A stretch of DNA of 64,000 bases from Brachybacterium sp. UMB0905 (GTDB lineage Bacteria; Actinomycetota; Actinomycetes; Actinomycetales; Dermabacteraceae), in assembly GCF_002871795.1 (NCBI RefSeq), contig NZ_PNHL01000009.1:62001-126000 (forward strand), written 5' to 3'. The notes beneath the pieces are model-generated. The model searched no databases, was not told where the DNA came from, and was given only the letters and a program-made list of their open reading frames with translations. Made by a program: the position numbers and the translations under genes. Shown here piece after piece: positions 16,909 to 25,551 of this stretch; within the stretch, counting starts at the first letter, position 1; every line of letters begins with the position of its first letter.

Positions 16909-18063
16909 TCAGGCGACGATCTGCCCGCCGAGCACCACGTGCGTGAGATCGCGCAGCACCCGGTGGTCATCGCGCGGGTCGCCCGGCAGAACCAGCAGGT
17001 CCGCGGGGTCGCCGTCCTCCAGCAGCGGTGCGCCGAGGAACCGGCGCGGGGCGAAGGCCGCGGCGGTGAGGATCTCGGAGGCGGTCAGCCCAGCCCGGGC
17101 CAGCTCGTCGAGCTCATCGTGAATGATGCCGTGGCCGAGCACTCCCCCGGAATCGGTCCCCACCAGCAGCTGCACCCCGGCGTCAAGGGCGTCCCGGGTG
17201 CGGTCGAAGCGCCCGGCCCGCAGGCGCCGCATATGCGCCGCGTAGTCGGGGAACTTGCGTTCACCCTGGCTGGCGTAGGTCTCGAACTCGTCGACGTTCA
17301 CGAGCGTGGTGATCACGGGGACGCCATCGGCGGCAGCCCGCTCGATGGTCGCGGGAGTGAGACCGGTCGCGTGCTCGAGGCAGTCGATCCCTGCGTCCAG
17401 CACCAGCGGCAGCGTCTCCTCATCGAAGGTGTGGGTGGTGATCCGTGCTCCGGCGGCATGCGCCGCATCGATCGCGGCGGCGAACGTCGGCGCGTCCCAG
17501 CAGGGCCGCAGGTCCCCGACCTCACGATCGATCCAGTCGCCGACGAGCTTGACCCAGCCATCGCCGCGGGCCGCCTCGCGGGTGACGGCACTCGGCAGGT
17601 CCGCCGGCTCCACTTCGTCGGCGTATCCGATGAGGTAGCGGCGGGTGCGGGCGAGGTGTCGGCCGGAGCGCACCAGGCGCGGCAGGTCACCCTGCTGCTG
17701 CAGCGGGGAGTTGTCGATGATCGAGCCGGCGTCACGGACCAGCAGCACCCCGGTGTCACGGTCGATGATGGCCTGGGCGCGGGCCTCCTCGATAGAGATC
17801 CCGCCCCCGCCGTCTCCGATGCCGAGGTGGCAGTGCAGGTCCGCGAGACCGGGCACGACCGCGCCGCGCAGGGTGCGCACCTCGGTGCCGTGGGGCAGCT
17901 CGGGCTTCTCGTGGTGGATGAGCCCGCCGACGACCCAGGCCTCGGGCAGCTCCCGCTGTTCGTCGAGGATCACCGGGCCCATCAGGTGCAGCACCGGCGC
18001 GCCGTCCGGGGCGGGGCGCAGGTAGGAGGGCGTGCGGCGGGCAGGCATCGAGTCACGGAGCAT
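16909..18063 (-). CDS. Metal-dependent amidohydrolase family protein
   Basis: A 384-residue member of the amidohydrolase superfamily (imidazolonepropionase/prolidase-like branch). Metal ligands are visible: H77 and H79 in GLADLHCHLG, a possible bridging lysine in WVKLVGDW, histidines in ITTHTF and CLEHATG, and the late Asp in VGTDSGG. The C-terminal ADLLVLPGDPRDDHRVL is the usual second part of the composite beta-sandwich. The substrate is unknown. It has no signal peptide and stands alone, divergent from the DUF559 gene. Confidence 0.82.
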   Translation of the reverse strand: MLRDSMPARRTPSYLRPAPDGAPVLHLMGPVILDEQRELPEAWVVGGLIHHEKPELPHGTEVRTLRGAVVPGLADLHCHLGIGDGGGGISIEEARAQAIIDRDTGVLLVRDAGSIIDNSPLQQQGDLPRLVRSGRHLARTRRYLIGYADEVEPADLPSAVTREAARGDGWVKLVGDWIDREVGDLRPCWDAPTFAAAIDAAHAAGARITTHTFDEETLPLVLDAGIDCLEHATGLTPATIERAAADGVPVITTLVNVDEFETYASQGERKFPDYAAHMRRLRAGRFDRTRDALDAGVQLLVGTDSGGVLGHGIIHDELDELARAGLTASEILTAAAFAPRRFLGAPLLEDGDPADLLVLPGDPRDDHRVLRDLTHVVLGGQIVA

Positions 18064-18150
18064 GCCCCGAGCCTACGGGGCGCGGCGCGGCGCGGGGCGG
18101 GCGCGGCGCTGGCGGGGCGGGCGAGCCGCGCGCGGGGCCCCCTCCACCCC

Positions 18151-18199
18151 GCGAAGGAGTCATTTTGAGCCAGAAAATGGCTCAGAATGACTCCTTCAC
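18151..18199. repeat. Imperfect 22-bp-arm palindrome upstream of DUF559 gene
   Basis: Arms at 18151-18172 and 18178-18199 differ at two positions around a 5-nt loop (GAAAA). The core is GAGTCATTTTGAGCCA. It lies between two divergent genes, so it is not placed to end either transcript. It shares its core with the palindrome at 19284-19340 on the other side of the DUF559 gene. Confidence 0.9.
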
Positions 18200-18240
18200 G
18201 CTGGACGCAGTGCACGATACCCCGTGCCCGCATCGATACG

Positions 18241-18317
18241 TCCTCCACAGTGCCCTGCTGTCCACAATGCGGTGTCCGGGGCGACGAGGGGCGGCGGCCC
18301 CTGTCTAGGGTCACAGC
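18241..18317 (+). promoter_or_regulatory. Paired TCCACAAT promoter, copy 3 (DUF559)
   Basis: TCCACAGT at 18244-18251 and TCCACAAT at 18261-18268 are 17 bp apart. Exactly 37 bp later comes TAGGGT (18306-18311), then 6 nt, then the ATG. No Shine-Dalgarno sequence; probably leaderless. Confidence 0.7.
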
Positions 18318-19217
18318 ATGGCTCTGCGGCATGCACACGATCTTCGCCCGGGCGCGATCTACCAGCGCAAACAGCTTCTCGCCCAGGGTATGCACACCCG
18401 GGTCCTCGCCTCGGACCAGATCCTCGCACCGTTGCCCGGTTTCGTGACGCGCGCCGATGCGCCAGCAGACTTGCGCACAACCGTCCGCGCGCTGCAGAAA
18501 TACGTTGTGCCCGGCGCGCCGATCTCCCATGTCACCGCTGCGGAGTACCTCGGGCTCCCGCTCCCCGCCGGCCTGACACACGCAGACGGCGAGCCACTGC
18601 ATTGCGCCGTCGAACGCCGGGGCGGTCAGAAAGCCACAGCCCGCATTCGCCTGCATGAGTCGCATCCAATCGTGGCGTTCGATCACCGCGGAGTGAATCT
18701 CTTCCATCCGGTGCGTGTTCTGCAGCAACTGAGCCGCCGGTTCTCTCGCGAAGACCTGGTGATCTGCGTCGACGCGCTGGTCACCACGGGGCAGGGGTGT
18801 GTCATGCCATGGGCGCTCGAGGATGTTCGGCGAATGGCTGGTCAGCTGCGCGGAGCCGGGGCGCGCGCAGTCGTCGCAGCGACGGCGGAAGCCCGCGAGG
18901 GCGTGTGGTCGCCGATGGAGACTCGAGCTCGCCTGCTCCTCATCGACTCCGGGCTACCGGAGCCCGTGCCGAACCTCAAGGTGCGGGACCCGTCGACCGG
19001 CCGTCACTACTACGTGGACCTCGCGTATCCGGCAGAACGCATCGCGATCGAGTACGACAGCGACTTCCACCGCGTGGACCGGACGCAATGGCAGAAGGAC
19101 CTCAGCAAGGACGCGGCGCTGCGGCGCATGGGATGGAGGGTGTTGCGCATCTCCATCGCCGATATTCGCAGGCCGCAGGCTTTTCTCCGCGCCCTGCATG
19201 CTGAGCGGGCGGCCTGA
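18318..19217 (+). CDS. DUF559-type PD-(D/E)XK nuclease-fold protein with AbiEi-like N-terminus
   Basis: The 299-residue product has an N-terminal region resembling the winged-helix/AbiEi antitoxin-type domain seen in many actinobacterial DUF559 proteins. The C-terminal Vsr/MutH-like endonuclease fold shows E201 (METRARLLL), D234 in YYVDLAYP, and E245-x-D247 in IAIEYDSDFH, the likely metal-binding set, followed by RMGWRVLRI. Function is unproven in this family; roles in DNA repair, defence or mobility have been suggested. The gene stands alone, has a paired-box promoter like the comM operon, and is flanked on both sides by related palindromes. Confidence 0.75.
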   Translation: MALRHAHDLRPGAIYQRKQLLAQGMHTRVLASDQILAPLPGFVTRADAPADLRTTVRALQKYVVPGAPISHVTAAEYLGLPLPAGLTHADGEPLHCAVERRGGQKATARIRLHESHPIVAFDHRGVNLFHPVRVLQQLSRRFSREDLVICVDALVTTGQGCVMPWALEDVRRMAGQLRGAGARAVVAATAEAREGVWSPMETRARLLLIDSGLPEPVPNLKVRDPSTGRHYYVDLAYPAERIAIEYDSDFHRVDRTQWQKDLSKDAALRRMGWRVLRISIADIRRPQAFLRALHAERAA

Positions 19218-19283
19218 GGCGCCGGCGCTGTGCCGTGGATGCAGGCACCGCCGCACGGCCCCACAGCACAGCGCACCCCGCGG

Positions 19284-19340
19284 CCTCGCGAGGGAGTCGT
19301 TTTGAGCCAGATTTTGGCTCAAAACGACTCCCTCGCGAGG
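19284..19340. repeat. Perfect 26-bp-arm palindrome downstream of DUF559 gene
   Basis: Arms 19284-19309 and 19315-19340 are perfect reverse complements around a 5-nt loop (GATTT). The core GAGTCGTTTTGAGCCA matches the upstream palindrome. It lies between convergent DUF559 and ffh, so it could also end transcription from both sides. Confidence 0.95.
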
Positions 19341-19407
19341 TGGAGGCGCGGCGTGGGGCCCTCGCAGGGTGGAGAGGCGCCGGGCCCTCGGGCCGGCGCG
19401 CCGCGGG

Positions 19408-21009
19408 TCAGCGCCCGCCGAGGAGTTTCTGCATCTCCGGCGGCAGCTGGCTGGGGTCGAAATCGCCGAGGTCCGGCATGCCCTGCCCGCCCTGGCCGGC
19501 CGCTCCGGCACCGAACGCGGAACCGCCCGCGCCTGCACCGCCCTCGGGGGCCTTCCGCGCGGCTTCTGCCTGCTCGCGCGCTGCCTTGGCGGGGTTCTTC
19601 GACTTGGGCTTTCTGCCCTTGCGCTGCGGGGCCTGGCGGCCGCGCGACTTCTTGCCCATGCCCATGCCGGGCCCGCCCGGCATCCCCGGCATGCCGCCGC
19701 CAGCCATGCCGCGACCCATCTGCCGCATCATCTGCTGGGCCTGCTTGAACCGCTCGAGCAGCTGGTTGACCTGCTGCACCGTAGTGCCGGAGCCCTTGGC
19801 GATGCGGGAGCGGCGCGAGCCGTTGATGATCTTGGGGTTGTTGCGCTCGGCCGGGGTCATCGACCGGATGATCGCCTCAACCTTCCCCAGCTCGGACTCG
19901 TCGAAGTTCTCGAGGGCCTCGCGGTACTGCCCCATGTTCGGCAGCATGCCCAGCATCTTCTTGATGGAGCCCATGTTCTTGAGCTGCTGCATCTGGGCCA
20001 GGAAGTCATCGAGGGTGAAGTCCTCGCCGCTGGCGAGCTTCTCCGCGGCTTTCTGGGCCTCCTTCTGGTCGAAGGCCTTCTCCGCCTGCTCGATGAGGCT
20101 GAGCACGTCACCCATGTCCAGGATGCGGCTGGCCATCCGGTCGGGGTGGAAGCGTTCGAAGTCGTCGAGGCTCTCGCCGGTGGAGGCGAAGAGGATGGGG
20201 CGCTCGGTGACGCCGGTGATGGACAGCGCCGCACCGCCGCGGGCATCGCCGTCGAGCTTGGAGAGCACCACGCCGGTGAAGCCCACGCCGTCACGGAACG
20301 ACTCGGCCACCCGCGCAGCGTCCTGGCCGATCATCGCGTCGACCACGAACAGGGTCTCGTGGGGGTTGATGGCGTCGCGGATGTCCCGCGCCTGCTGCAT
20401 CATCTCCTCGTCGATGCCGAGGCGGCCCGCGGTGTCGACGATGACGACGTCATGCTGCTGGAACTGGGCGTTGGAGACGCCGTTGAGGGCCACCAGCACG
20501 GGGTTGCCCACGCCGTTGCCGGGCTCGGGCGCGAACACTGGCACGCCGGCGCGCTCGCCGACGATCTGCAGCTGGTTCACGGCGTTGGGCCGCTGGAGAT
20601 CGGCTGCGACCAGCAGCGGGGTGTGCCCCTCGGACTTCATCCACTTCGCGAGCTTGCCGGCCAGGGTGGTCTTACCGGCGCCCTGCAGGCCCGCGAGCAT
20701 GATGACCGTCGGCGGGTTCTTCGCCCAGTGCAGCTCACCGGTGGCGCCACCCAGGATTTCCACCAGCTCGTCGTTGACGATCTTGACGACCTGCTGGGCA
20801 GGGTTCAGGGCCTTGGAGACCTCTTCGCCGAGCGCCCGCTCCCGGACCCGCCCGGTGAACTCGCGGACGACGGAGACGGCGACGTCGGCGTCCAGCAGCG
20901 CACGCCGAATCTCGCGGATCGTCTTGTCGACGTCCGCTTCAGTGAGCCGGCCGTGGCCGCGCAGTCCCTTCAGCGACGCTGTGATGCGATCGGAGAGGTT
21001 GTTGAACAC
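19408..21009 (-). CDS. ffh: Signal recognition particle protein Ffh
   Basis: Ffh is the SRP54 GTPase that delivers inner-membrane proteins with 4.5S RNA. The 533-residue product has the N domain, the G domain (G1 AGLQGAGKTTL at about 106-116; DTAGRLGIDEEM; TKLDGDARGG region) and the methionine-rich M domain (PNMGQYREAL, SRRSRIAKGSG, then GMGRGMAGGGMPGMPGG). A basic and then Gly/Ala-rich tail ends in LLGGR. The GTG at 21009 with AAGGGG upstream gives the standard N-terminus (FNNLSDRI); the open frame beyond is not family-like. Confidence 0.96.
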   Translation of the reverse strand: MFNNLSDRITASLKGLRGHGRLTEADVDKTIREIRRALLDADVAVSVVREFTGRVRERALGEEVSKALNPAQQVVKIVNDELVEILGGATGELHWAKNPPTVIMLAGLQGAGKTTLAGKLAKWMKSEGHTPLLVAADLQRPNAVNQLQIVGERAGVPVFAPEPGNGVGNPVLVALNGVSNAQFQQHDVVIVDTAGRLGIDEEMMQQARDIRDAINPHETLFVVDAMIGQDAARVAESFRDGVGFTGVVLSKLDGDARGGAALSITGVTERPILFASTGESLDDFERFHPDRMASRILDMGDVLSLIEQAEKAFDQKEAQKAAEKLASGEDFTLDDFLAQMQQLKNMGSIKKMLGMLPNMGQYREALENFDESELGKVEAIIRSMTPAERNNPKIINGSRRSRIAKGSGTTVQQVNQLLERFKQAQQMMRQMGRGMAGGGMPGMPGGPGMGMGKKSRGRQAPQRKGRKPKSKNPAKAAREQAEAARKAPEGGAGAGGSAFGAGAAGQGGQGMPDLGDFDPSQLPPEMQKLLGGR

Positions 21010-21301
21010 GAAGCGATTCCCCTTGGTGGTGCGGACCGCCCCAGTGTAGTGGCCGCCCCGCGGCGGCACCCGGTGCACCCGGGAGAGAACCGCCACGACC
21101 GTCGGCTCTCGTGCGCCCCGGTCCAGGGCCGATGCGCCTTTCGGCGGATGGCGCAGCCATGCGGCGCAGGCCAGGCCGCTCGCGTCCAGCTCAGGCCAGG
21201 CCGTCGGCTCCCAGCCCAGGCCAGGCCACCGGCTCCCAGCTCAGGCCGGGCCGCCGCTCTCCCCCGGCGCCTTGGGCCCCGGCGTCCTGGGCCCCGGCCT
21301 C
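21010..21301. repeat. ffh-ftsY intergenic region with short degenerate repeats
   Basis: This gap has no gene. From about 21167 to 21300 it is built of short repeated words (CAGGCCAGGCC, GGCTCCCAG, CTTGGGCCCCGG/CCTGGGCCCCGG) in loose tandem. It is probably simple-sequence expansion; I see no terminator with a U-run. Confidence 0.5.
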
Positions 21302-22765
21302 TCAGCCCTCCAGCAGGGCGTCGACGAAGCCGTACGGGTCAAACGGCGTGAGGTCATCCATGCCCTCGCCGAGCCCGACCATCTTCACCGGCACGCCGAG
21401 CTCCCGCTGGACGTTGACGACGATGCCGCCCTTGGCGGTCCCGTCGAGCTTGGTCAGCACGATGCCGGTGATGTTCACGGCCTCGGCGAACACGCGAGCC
21501 TGCTGCATGCCGTTCTGCCCGGTGGTGGCGTCGATGACCAGCAGCACCTCGGCGACGGTGTCTCCATGCAGGCCCTTCTCGGCCACGCGGCGCACCTTGC
21601 CGAGCTGATCCATCAGACCCTTCTTGTTCTGCAGCCGCCCGGCGGTGTCGATGATGACGACGTCGGCGCCCTGCTCGATGCCCTCCTTGACGGCGTCGAA
21701 GGCGACGGCGGCGGGGTCGGCGCCGTCGCGGTCGGAGCGGACGGTGTCCACGCCGACGCGGGAGCCCCAGGTGGCGAGCTGATCCGCGGCGGCGGCGCGG
21801 AAAGTGTCGGCGGCGCCGAGGACGACGCTGCGCTCAGCAGCGACGAGGACGCGGGCGAGCTTGCCGACGGTGGTGGTCTTGCCGGTGCCGTTGACGCCGA
21901 CCATGAGCAGCACGGAGGGCACTTCGGTACCGTCGGGTGCGGTGCGGCGGGTGGCGGCGACTCGGCGGTCCAGCTCGGGGTTGACGAGGGTGATGAGCTC
22001 CTCGCGCAGCACGTCGCGCACGGCCACGGGGTCGTCGGTGCCGAGCACCTGGATGCGGCGGCGCAGGTTCTGCATCATCTCGTCGGTGGCGTCGGGGCCG
22101 AGGTCCGCCAGCAGCAGCGTCTCCTCGATCTCATCCCAGGTGTCCTCGTCCACACCGCCGCGGGTGAGGAGGGTGAGGATGCCGCGGCCGATAGCGCCGG
22201 AGCGGGAGAGTCGCTCGCGCAGGCGGACCATGCGGTCGCCGGGCGCCTCGGGGGTCTCGATGACAGGGCCGACGGGGGCTGCCGGCTCCGCGGGAGCGAC
22301 GGGCTCCGCGGGAGCGACGGGCTCAGCCGGTGCGGCGGACTGTGCCGACGGGTCCTGTTCGACCGGCGCTGCTGTGTCCGTGGGCGCATCGGACGGCGCG
22401 GGGGCCGTGGGAGTGGCAAGGGGATCGGCCGACGGGGCCATCTCACCCGTGGGCTCGGTCGGCGCCGGGGGCTGTGCCGGGTCGGCCTGCTCGACGCCCG
22501 GCGCCGGGGCGGTCTGCTCGTCGCTCGGTCGCGGCGGCGCGGGGGCGGAGAGCGTGTCATCCCAGGTGGGGGCGGCGGGCCGTTCCTTGACGGCGGTGGC
22601 GGTGCTGCCGCCGGAGGTGCTGCGAGAATCCTTCGTGTCCTCGCCGGGCTGATCGGAGGAGCCGGAGCGCGTGCGGTGCCGGATCCACGCCCAGGCACCG
22701 GCGCCGAGGACGACGATCCCGCCGCCACCACCGGCGATCAGGGCTAGTAGGGCATCAGGCTCCAC
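21302..22765 (-). CDS. ftsY: SRP receptor FtsY
   Basis: FtsY is the membrane-associated GTPase that docks SRP-ribosome complexes at the translocon. The 487-residue product begins with a hydrophobic segment (about 5-28), then a long Pro/Ala/Glu-rich linker (about 40-170) containing repeats of APAEPV, then the NG domain with VNGTGKTTT (291-299), DTAGRLQNKKGLMDQLGK and TKLDGTAKGG. The N-terminal membrane helix plus variable linker is typical of actinobacterial FtsY. Upstream of ffh in the same direction. Confidence 0.96.
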   Translation of the reverse strand: MEPDALLALIAGGGGGIVVLGAGAWAWIRHRTRSGSSDQPGEDTKDSRSTSGGSTATAVKERPAAPTWDDTLSAPAPPRPSDEQTAPAPGVEQADPAQPPAPTEPTGEMAPSADPLATPTAPAPSDAPTDTAAPVEQDPSAQSAAPAEPVAPAEPVAPAEPAAPVGPVIETPEAPGDRMVRLRERLSRSGAIGRGILTLLTRGGVDEDTWDEIEETLLLADLGPDATDEMMQNLRRRIQVLGTDDPVAVRDVLREELITLVNPELDRRVAATRRTAPDGTEVPSVLLMVGVNGTGKTTTVGKLARVLVAAERSVVLGAADTFRAAAADQLATWGSRVGVDTVRSDRDGADPAAVAFDAVKEGIEQGADVVIIDTAGRLQNKKGLMDQLGKVRRVAEKGLHGDTVAEVLLVIDATTGQNGMQQARVFAEAVNITGIVLTKLDGTAKGGIVVNVQRELGVPVKMVGLGEGMDDLTPFDPYGFVDALLEG

Positions 22766-22906
22766 GGGTCACCTCCGAGGTCGACGGGGCCGGCATGCGG
22801 CGGGACAGCAGACAGTCTAGGCAGAGGCGCGGGCACGCCCCGCCCCCGCGCACAGCCACCACGCCACAGCCACGCCACGCCCCGCGAGCACGCTCGAGCC
22901 GTGCGG

Positions 22907-23065
22907 TCACTCGCCCGTGCGGGAGCGGTGGCGAGTCTCCGGGGCACGCTGGTCGCGGCGCTCACGGGAGGAGCGCAGATGCGGCAGCGCGACGGCGACG
23001 AGGATCCCCGCTGCCAGCAGCAGGGCCAGCAGCAGGAAGATCACGGTGACGATCATCGCGCTCAT
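22907..23065 (-). CDS. Small single-pass membrane protein (52 residues)
   Basis: A short ORF between ndk and ftsY on their strand. Residues 4-27 are a strong transmembrane segment (IVTVIFLLLALLLAAGILVA) followed by a basic, Arg-rich tail of about 22 residues ending in RSRTGE. Family unknown. The tight spacing (37 bp after ndk) and the protein-like composition argue for a real gene; the lack of a clear Shine-Dalgarno sequence argues against. A membrane-anchored small protein with a cytoplasmic basic tail is the best reading. Confidence 0.55.
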   Translation of the reverse strand: MSAMIVTVIFLLLALLLAAGILVAVALPHLRSSRERRDQRAPETRHRSRTGE

Positions 23066-23102
23066 GGGCTCACCGGCACGGTCTTGGGGCGGCGGGTCGG
23101 GC

Positions 23103-23528
23103 TCAGCCGAGCTCGGGGAACCAGATCGCGATCTCGCGGGCGGCGGACTCCTCGGAGTCGGAGCCGTGCACGAGGTTCTGGATCACCGGCAGGTCGAGCT
23201 CGCAGGCGAGGTCGCCGCGGATGGTGCCGGGAGCGGCCTCGGTGGGATTGGTGGCACCGGCCAGGGAGCGGAACCCGGGAATGGCGTTCACGCCCTCGAC
23301 CACGAGGGCCACCAGCGGCGCGGACCCCATGTACTCCACGAGACCGGGGTAGAACGGCTTGCCCTCATGCTCGGCGTAGTGCGCGGCCAGCTCCTCGGCG
23401 GTGGCGGTGCGCTGAGCGAGGGCGATGATGTCGTAGCCCTTGGCCTCGATGCGGCGGATGATCTCGCCGCGCAGCTGGCGCTGGACGGCATCGGGCTTGA
23501 GCAGGACGAGGGTGCGCTGTGCGGTCAT
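23103..23528 (-). CDS. ndk: Nucleoside diphosphate kinase
   Basis: Ndk balances NTP pools through a phosphohistidine intermediate. The 141-residue product has the N-terminal [13 protein letters not shown] and the active-site H121 in NLVHGSDS, with the usual length. It follows the DUF4233 gene after 30 bp, in the folC-DUF4233-ndk order common in actinobacteria. Confidence 0.97.
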   Translation of the reverse strand: MTAQRTLVLLKPDAVQRQLRGEIIRRIEAKGYDIIALAQRTATAEELAAHYAEHEGKPFYPGLVEYMGSAPLVALVVEGVNAIPGFRSLAGATNPTEAAPGTIRGDLACELDLPVIQNLVHGSDSEESAAREIAIWFPELG

Positions 23529-23558
23529 GGCACCAGGGTAACGGCCGGGCGCTGGTGC

Positions 23559-23954
23559 TCAGTCATCGCGCTGGGCGAGCACCCGGGCGTCGACCGCGTC
23601 CTTCTCCGCATCGAGCTGGTGACCCTTGATCGCGCCGTAGGCGTACAGCGCTGCGAAGGCGAGACCCACCACCCACATGGCGCTGACCTGCAGACCCAGC
23701 AGCACCACGGGGATCTGGAGGGCGAATCCCAGCCAGTATGCCCAGGCTCCGCGGCGCAGCAGCCCCGAGGCGAGCACCAGGGCGAGCACGGTCGCAATCC
23801 CCCAAGCCCAGGTGAGCACGCGGTCTTCGCGCACCAGCTGATGGGCGACGAGAACGGCGAAGAATACGACGAACGCCTCGATGATCAGCACGGTGGCGCT
23901 GATCGCACGCTGCGCCCCGTGGGGGCGGGTCGAGGGGGTGAGATCCAGCGGCAT
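23559..23954 (-). CDS. DUF4233 membrane protein
   Basis: A 131-residue protein with four predicted transmembrane helices (about 20-40, 47-65, 70-90, 93-112) and a charged C-terminus. The family is defined by its position between folC and ndk in actinobacteria; its role is unknown. The start at 23954 is 2 bp after the folC stop and removes the unrelated upstream open frame. Probably co-translated with folC. Confidence 0.8.
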   Translation of the reverse strand: MPLDLTPSTRPHGAQRAISATVLIIEAFVVFFAVLVAHQLVREDRVLTWAWGIATVLALVLASGLLRRGAWAYWLGFALQIPVVLLGLQVSAMWVVGLAFAALYAYGAIKGHQLDAEKDAVDARVLAQRDD

Positions 23955-23956
23955 GC

Positions 23957-25330
23957 TCACGCCTCCCCGTCGGCGCACAGCAGGTCCCGCACTTCGGCGG
24001 CGAGGGTGACGGATCCGGCGACGACGACCCCACCGAACTGGTCTCCGCCCTCTTCGGCGAGGTCGACGGCGGCCTGGATCGCATCGGGCAGGTTCGCCTC
24101 CTCGATCACGCGGTCCTCGTCGTCGAACACGTCGCGGGCGAGGTCCGCGAGCTGGTCGGCGGGGATGGCGCGCGGGGAGCTCGAGCGGGTGATGACCACG
24201 GTGTCCAGGAGGGGTTCGAGGACGGCGAGGATCTCGGTGGCGTCTTTCTCCTGCAGGATGCCGACCAGGCCGATGGTGCGGGTGAAGCGGAAATTCTCGC
24301 GGACAGTCTCGACGAGGGTCTGGGCGCCGGCAGGGTTGTGTGCGGCGTCGACGAGGATCGTCGGCGCCTGGCGGACCACCTCGGCGCGGCCTGGGGAGGT
24401 GATGGTGGACAGCGACGCATGCAGCAGCTCGCCGTCCAGGGCGGTGCGGCCATCGCCCAGCAGCGCCTCGGCCGCGGCGACGGCGAGCAGGGCGTTGCTG
24501 GCCTGATGCTCGCCCAGCAGGGAGAGGAACACCTGCTCGTAGCGACCGGCGATGCCCTGCAGGGTGAGCATCTGCCCTCCCACCCCGGGGGTGCGGGAGG
24601 TGACACCGATCTGCTGGCCCTCGATCGCGGCCTCGGCGCCGAGCGCGGTGATGCGCTCGAGCAGCACATCGGCGGCGTCCTCGAAGGGCTGGTCGGCGAT
24701 GATGGCGGTGGCTTCGCGGGTGAGGATTCCGGCCTTCTCCCCCGCGATCTCGGCGATGGTATCCCCCAGATAGTCCTGGTGGTCCAGGGAGATGGGGGTG
24801 ATGACCGTGACGTCCGGGCTGATCGCACCGGTGGCATCCCAGGTGCCGCCGAGTCCCGTCTCGATCACGGCGACGTCCACGGGGGCCGAGGCGAAGGCCT
24901 GGAAGGCCATGGCGGTGAGGTATTCGAAATACGTCAGCGGCGGGCCGCCAGCCTGCGCGGACTGCGCGTCGATGATCTGCGCGAAGGGTGCGACGTCCTC
25001 GTAAGCCTGGATGAAGCCGTCCTCGTCGATGGGGGCACCGTCGATTGCGATCCGCTCGGTGGGCGAATGCAGGTGGGGGCTGGTGGTGCGTCCGGTGCGC
25101 AGACCGGCCTCGCGCAGGATCCGTTCCAGGATGCGGGCGGTGGTGGTCTTGCCGTTGGTGCCCGCGATGCGGATGGACCGGTAGGAGTTTTGCGGGTTGC
25201 CCATGAGGTCCATCAGGCGCGTGATGCGGCTCAGGTCCGGTTCGATGCGGTTCTCCGGGGCGCGGGCAAGCAGGGCCGCGTACACCTCGCGCAGCTGCGG
25301 CGAGATCGCCGGACGGGACGGTCGGGGCAC
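23957..25330 (-). CDS. folC: Folylpolyglutamate synthase / dihydrofolate synthase
   Basis: FolC adds glutamate to dihydropteroate or folates, retaining them in the cell. The 457-residue product is a Mur-ligase-type ATPase: P-loop GTNGKTTT (57-64), SPHLHSPTERI with the omega-loop region, ETGLGGTWDATGAI, and the C-terminal VDAAHNPAGAQ. All family motifs are intact. First gene of the folC-DUF4233-ndk cluster. Confidence 0.95.
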   Translation of the reverse strand: MPRPSRPAISPQLREVYAALLARAPENRIEPDLSRITRLMDLMGNPQNSYRSIRIAGTNGKTTTARILERILREAGLRTGRTTSPHLHSPTERIAIDGAPIDEDGFIQAYEDVAPFAQIIDAQSAQAGGPPLTYFEYLTAMAFQAFASAPVDVAVIETGLGGTWDATGAISPDVTVITPISLDHQDYLGDTIAEIAGEKAGILTREATAIIADQPFEDAADVLLERITALGAEAAIEGQQIGVTSRTPGVGGQMLTLQGIAGRYEQVFLSLLGEHQASNALLAVAAAEALLGDGRTALDGELLHASLSTITSPGRAEVVRQAPTILVDAAHNPAGAQTLVETVRENFRFTRTIGLVGILQEKDATEILAVLEPLLDTVVITRSSSPRAIPADQLADLARDVFDDEDRVIEEANLPDAIQAAVDLAEEGGDQFGGVVVAGSVTLAAEVRDLLCADGEA

Positions 25331-25440
25331 GAAGCGGCTCCTCGGGGTCGACAGGGATGGATCGGGCGGCGCTCAGTCTACGAGGGCGAACGGGACCGAC
25401 GGTTGTAGACCAGGGACGACGGGGCGGGGCGGACGACCTC

Positions 25441-25517
25441 TCCTCCACAAAGCCCCCTTATCCACATCGGAGCCCCTACCCATGATTCGGCGCTCCGTGC
25501 GCTTCTACGCTCCCGGC
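25441..25517 (+). promoter_or_regulatory. Paired TCCACAAT promoter, copy 4 (WXG-lipase operon)
   Basis: TCCACAAA at 25444-25451 and TCCACATC at 25461-25468 are 17 bp apart, the second inside a perfect TTATCCACA. After 37 bp comes TACGCT (25506-25511). Unlike the other copies, no ATG follows at 6-7 nt (25518 reads ACG). The next start (25552) has a strong AAGGAGG site, giving a short leader. Confidence 0.6.
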
Positions 25518-25551
25518 ACGAGGACGGGACGGGTTGTGGCCAAGGAGGCGG

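Noticed and set aside
19369..21351. 660-residue open frame on the plus strand, opposite ffh
   Set aside because: Shadow of ffh, with no domain and no start signal.
23559..25448. 629-residue minus-strand frame across folC and the DUF4233 gene
   Set aside because: Out-of-frame over folC; only its last ~131 codons, the DUF4233 gene, are real.
25441..25470. TTATCCACA-like sites as an origin of replication (DnaA boxes)
   Set aside because: Only two boxes per site, four dispersed sites, a promoter-like hexamer at constant spacing, and no dnaA/dnaN nearby. A regulatory reading fits better.
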